Notes under the pieces: model-generated | Told to the model about the DNA's origin: nothing | The model's input: the letters and a program-made list of their open reading frames with translations, nothing else | Databases searched by the model: none | In this document: positions 60,801 to 64,000 of the stretch, one piece after another | How positions within the stretch are numbered: the stretch's first letter is position 1 | Layout of the letters: every line of letters begins with the position of its first letter | NCBI RefSeq assembly: GCF_009389715.1 | Contig: NW_024067689.1 | Location: 372,001 to 436,000 of the forward strand | Direction: 5' to 3' | DNA length: 64,000 nucleotides | DNA from: Phoenix dactylifera | Taxonomy: Eukaryota; Streptophyta; Magnoliopsida; Arecales; Arecaceae | Position numbers and translations under genes: made by a program

Positions 60801-62771
60801 AGTTATAGTACGGATTACATGTATGTGAACGAAAACGGCAATTTAAAAGTACTTTTCTCCATTATCTAGTCAATATCTCAAAATTGATGAGCTGCCTAAT
60901 GATATTTGGTGTACTTATTTGTCCAATGTGGATGGTTAGGCGAAAAGTGATATAGAGTCCATAATCTGGTATATCGTTGCTGTTCTAGGGACATCTTTGA
61001 TCGCCCTATTCTAATGCTAGTTTCCCAGACTGATAACCTTGCAGTATGCAGAACCACCATGTTGATTACCTCTAACCCTAACCCTGATGATTGTCATCAT
61101 TTGCCTTGTTGGGTTGGTCGCATTCCCAGCAACCACTAAACCTCATTTCTGAGATTATCTTAAAAGAGCCTGAATTACCCACATCAGCATCCTCAACATT
61201 GTCATGACGTGGTCTTTATTCGGGGATTAGATCAATGGTGCATGATATATGCTTAAATCTTTGTAATAGTCTTAATGGATGATGACAGATAACTAAGACA
61301 TTGTGCAAAGCTGCAGTATAAATTGAATAATCAGTTTATTCAGGATCATGGAGCTCCAATTCCCTTGCTGCTCATATGTACTGGATATTATATGTTATGT
61401 CCACTGTTGTATATACATTTTTTTAATGCACTGCAATCTCTTTACAATATGCATCATCTGAACAATATGAGAATACCAGATAATTTGTTGTGACCTGGCT
61501 GCCCATTCAAGTCAAAATCAGATTAGCATGACTAAATGATAATGTATATGACTTAGATGCCTGTCGACTGACATTCAACTGCATGCAATAGAATGATATG
61601 TATGTGTTCCAAGAAGTTATGAACCTGACATTTGCTTTTCCTTGAAGGGTTCAACAGGGGATCCAGTAGTGGACAAATATGTTGCCTCAGGGCTTGGACG
61701 AGAAGCTGTATCACTTGCAGTTCTAAATTATGGAGATAATCCAACAAAGGTAACAATTAAATCTCCAAATTCCTTTGTCAGAAAAGAGATTATATTTAAT
61801 GAACTATTTAGCAATTATAATTAATTGTCTATTTGGTCCAGTCAGCCCAGCTCCACTCGTCACTGAGCAAATGTGTCACCATAAATACATTTTTTTTTTG
61901 TTTTTACTGTCAAGTCTTAACTGCTGCTAGATCATCTGCGCAAGCAATTATAAATATTTGAAGTGAATTAAATTTTCATAACTATGTTTCCAATTTGTTT
62001 GCTGCTTGTTAAGATAGGTTGTCCCTCCTACCAACCAATCCTCTTGGTGTAGTTCGGTTGCCTGAAATTGCCTTAGAAGGAATGTGGAACCAGAGGCACA
62101 TCAGATTAGAGACTTGGTAGCAGGAAACTTCTATCTAGGTTGACGACCTTGCTCTGAAAGGAACTCAAACTAGCATCTGCTCTCTGAGCACTTCCATCAA
62201 ATATTTTTAGAATATTGGCTTCCATGCACCTGCACCTTTGCCTGCTCCTGCATCTAATCCTGATTCTGGACTAAGGATTAAATTGGCAGGGCTCACAAGG
62301 AATCTGCAAGCTTTATTGGATTGTTCTTTGATCAGTGAAACCAACCTATAGATGGAACATGGCACTCTGGTCAAGTCTAAGGCAGCAACCCAAGTTGATT
62401 ATCATCAGTTAATCTGGTGACTAGCCCAGTTTATTAGATTGCCATTCGTGTTACAAGCTTAGTCTGGTAACAATCTGACTTTTGCCTGTTAGACTATATT
62501 ACGGTGGAATTATCTGCTGATTGGATGAGTCAAGGTGGTAAGCTAATGAAAATGCGCAATTAAGTTTGCTGTTAAATTTTTATGATTTGGAGGTATGAAT
62601 TTTCACCGACTCGGGATTTTTTTGATCCTTCCAGGTTAGGGAGTTTGTGAAAGGCTATAATCTTCTCCGAGAAATGGGTTTTCTCTTCGAAGAATGTGGC
62701 TGAAGCACTGGCGATGTATGATAATGACACTGACAAGGCTTTGGGCTTACTTCCTCAACAGTTCATCATGA
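54814..62771 (+). CDS. UBA-domain protein (plant UBA/TS-N family)
   Basis: Small plant protein with a C-terminal ubiquitin-associated domain, presumably a ubiquitin-binding adaptor; its exact role is not known to me. Exons: 54814-54967, 57410-57461, 59344-59504, 61648-61749, 62635-62771, all GT-AG. It starts MDYDYRNRTGPTYRPG, with a Pro/Ser-rich N-terminus. A GLGIRVTI and EYQITPP segment follows, then VPRSTFQFDFDFEKKILAEA and ERDSQNWSKF. The UBA region has DPVVDKYVASGLGREAVSLA, LNYGDNPTKVREFVKGYNLL and MYDNDTDKAL. Run-length changes break the frame at 57435-57437 (one A short), about 59355 (one base short), 62679-62682 (one T extra) and 62743-62745 (one G extra). Corrected, the protein is about 201 residues and ends FLNSSS at the TGA 62769-62771. 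As written, a TGA at 62701 would end exon 5 early. Confidence 0.88.
57739..57850. repeat. 37-38-bp tandem repeat (about 2.5 copies) in intron 2 of the UBA gene
   Basis: ATGTTGAGAGCTGACATACT starts units at 57739 and 57777, with a third partial unit at 57814. The first two units differ by one T in a T-run. Confidence 0.85.
60055..60426. mobile_element. CCGGTAC-rich palindromic insertion (MITE-like) in a UBA-gene intron
   Basis: The block is assembled from GTACCGG, GGTCCGG and CCGTACC words. It contains a perfect 36-bp palindrome (60225-60260), a perfect 46-bp palindrome (60338-60383), and shorter hairpins (GAAAACCGGTATTTCCGGTTTTC region at about 60135; CACAG...CTGTG near 60285). The ends are inverted (CCAAGG at left, CCTTGG at right) and extend imperfectly to GCGTACCGGTCCG. 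The flanks share GCTAAA to GGGCTAAA (60047-60054 and 60425-60432), a 6-8-bp target duplication. No transposase. GC content is far above the surrounding intron. Confidence 0.65.
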
Positions 62772-64000
62772 CTGCGTACATAGATCATTTGTGTTTAAAA
62801 CTGTTGTACTGTTGCGTGTTACATGTCAGGGTTCACCCTCTGTTATAGAAGGGGAGTGTTTGTAGGCAAGTTGTGTGCTTGAAACATAGGAGTTTCTCAT
62901 TCTTCTACATTTGGGATTTAAGTGTTGAACTCAAGGTATCGAAGCTATATTTTACCGTACGAGATCCTATTGATTGGATCATTTATCCAATATCCAGCAA
63001 TGTGAAATGTGGTGTTGACGGGCAACTTCATGCATTTTCGGTTTATAAGGAGGCCCTTTAGCCATGTCTTGTCAGTTATGATTTGTAACTGCTGTAGTTC
63101 CTTCTGTCGCGATACCTGCGAGGCACTGCAACTTACCGTGTTATGCATGAATCTGCAAATGGTTCAAATCTTGATGCGCTGCTCATTCTTGGGTTCATCT
63201 AATCTCATCTGAAAATGTTCATAAACAATGTATATTCCTGGGTTCCGGTATCTTGAGTATTCTGCCGCTTCATCTAGGTGGTTGGAAGGGGGCGGTGCAA
63301 ACACAATTGAGGACGAAATTGCGCATCAACGGCTGTGCACCTTCTCGTGTGCATAAATGGGCAGACATTCGCATCATGGATCCATCGTTGCACTGAAGCT
63401 GTGGCAGATGATATTTAATTTCAATTTTTTTTTTTTGTATTATATTATATTCTGTAGGCACGATATTCATCTTAAACTCGGGAAAGGAGGCTTAGGAATT
63501 TCCAGCACCGCCCAAGATGCAGTTATCCATGGATTGCAACAGATTTAACCTTGTTGCCAGGAATATCCGGTTCAATCTGCATGTACAACAAGATCTCACC
63601 AGTACTTCTACCCACCCCCTAACATCGGTTGCCGAAATCACCAATTTCTTAAGCATTTATATTTGCTACGCCTATTGCTCCGAGTACTGCCAACAATAGG
63701 GAAGAAATGATGAGCTGAAGCAGTGCTAACAGCCATATGCACGAAATATTTTTAAAACTCAAAAACTGCAACTCGTGTAAAAATTGATTTCCTGTAGTCC
63801 CATCAATCAATCGCGCGGCATAAAATTTCATCATCCTCGACAAAAGAATGTGCTAACAATTAGAGGCAAAATTTCCTCTCTCAATTCTGGGACAAAGCTC
63901 CATTGTAGTATTCTGAACTGAATCCTGAAGGAATACGGTCCTCTTGAGATTTGGGGGTCTCATGCCATCTTTCTAGTAGACCCAATCCAAGACGACGTGG
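62772..64000 (+). other. 3' flank of the UBA gene
   Basis: Contains the 3' UTR of the UBA gene. No further gene is supported. A short minus-strand frame at 63649-63843 has a hydrophobic stretch but no family resemblance. The window ends at GACGACGTGG, another ACGT-core motif, without a recognisable gene. Confidence 0.4.

Noticed and set aside
63649-63843. Minus-strand frame with a hydrophobic C-terminus
   Set aside because: Too short, no family resemblance, lies in 3' flanking DNA.
1-64000. CRISPR arrays, phage defence systems, bacterial operons, tRNA genes
   Set aside because: Nothing of this kind was seen; the GTTCGAACCC at about 1100 belongs to a retroelement primer-site region and not to a tRNA gene.

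Overview
The window is plant nuclear DNA: intron-rich genes with GT-AG junctions, long AT-rich intergenic stretches, nested LTR retrotransposons, a LINE and several MITE-like foldbacks. The style of the repeats and the protein matches fit a monocot, possibly a palm, but the species cannot be fixed from sequence alone. I see no bacterial, organellar or CRISPR-like content, and no convincing tRNA or rRNA gene.

Layout. 1-12.6 kb is a transposon graveyard: a short LTR/primer-site remnant (about 1 kb), a decayed Ty1-copia gag (1.6-2.4 kb, minus), and a LINE pol remnant (minus) that was split by an LTR element now reduced to a solo LTR (TSD ATCTT), which was itself split by a Ty3 chromovirus (3993-11086, minus, TSD CCAGC). 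The chromovirus keeps both about 1.8-kb LTRs, a primer-site candidate and a polypurine tract, but has lost reverse transcriptase and RNase H and carries six nonsense codons. 13.7-17.1 kb holds an intact 11-exon gene for exosome subunit RRP41 (plus). 20.2-27.8 kb holds an 8-exon glucose-6-phosphate 1-epimerase-like gene (minus). 29.4-35 kb is intergenic with low-complexity tracts. 35.2-44.1 kb holds an 11-exon G-box-binding bZIP factor gene (minus), with probable 5' UTR and promoter at 47 kb. 47.6-54.6 kb is intergenic and repeat-rich, with a striking cluster of ACGT-core motifs at 50.9-52.0 kb and a PIF/Harbinger-type MITE at 53.6-54.4 kb. 54.8-62.8 kb holds a 5-exon gene (plus) for a UBA-domain protein; one intron contains a dense CCGGTAC-type palindromic insertion.

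The four host genes have unrelated jobs (RNA decay, sugar phosphate isomerisation, transcription, ubiquitin binding) and show no sign of being a cluster.

The most important overall observation is technical. In three of the four genes, and in the chromovirus gag, the reading frame expected from conserved protein families is broken by changes in the length of single-base runs, both gains and losses, while substitutions in the coding sense are few. Restoring run lengths gives family-typical proteins of about 317, 413 and 201 residues. This looks like consensus error in the underlying assembly rather than four independent gene deaths, although pseudogenisation cannot be excluded from sequence alone. 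I did not find a convincing undescribed biological system; the nearest candidates are the palindromic intronic element, the ACGT-motif cluster and the reading frames inside the chromovirus LTR.
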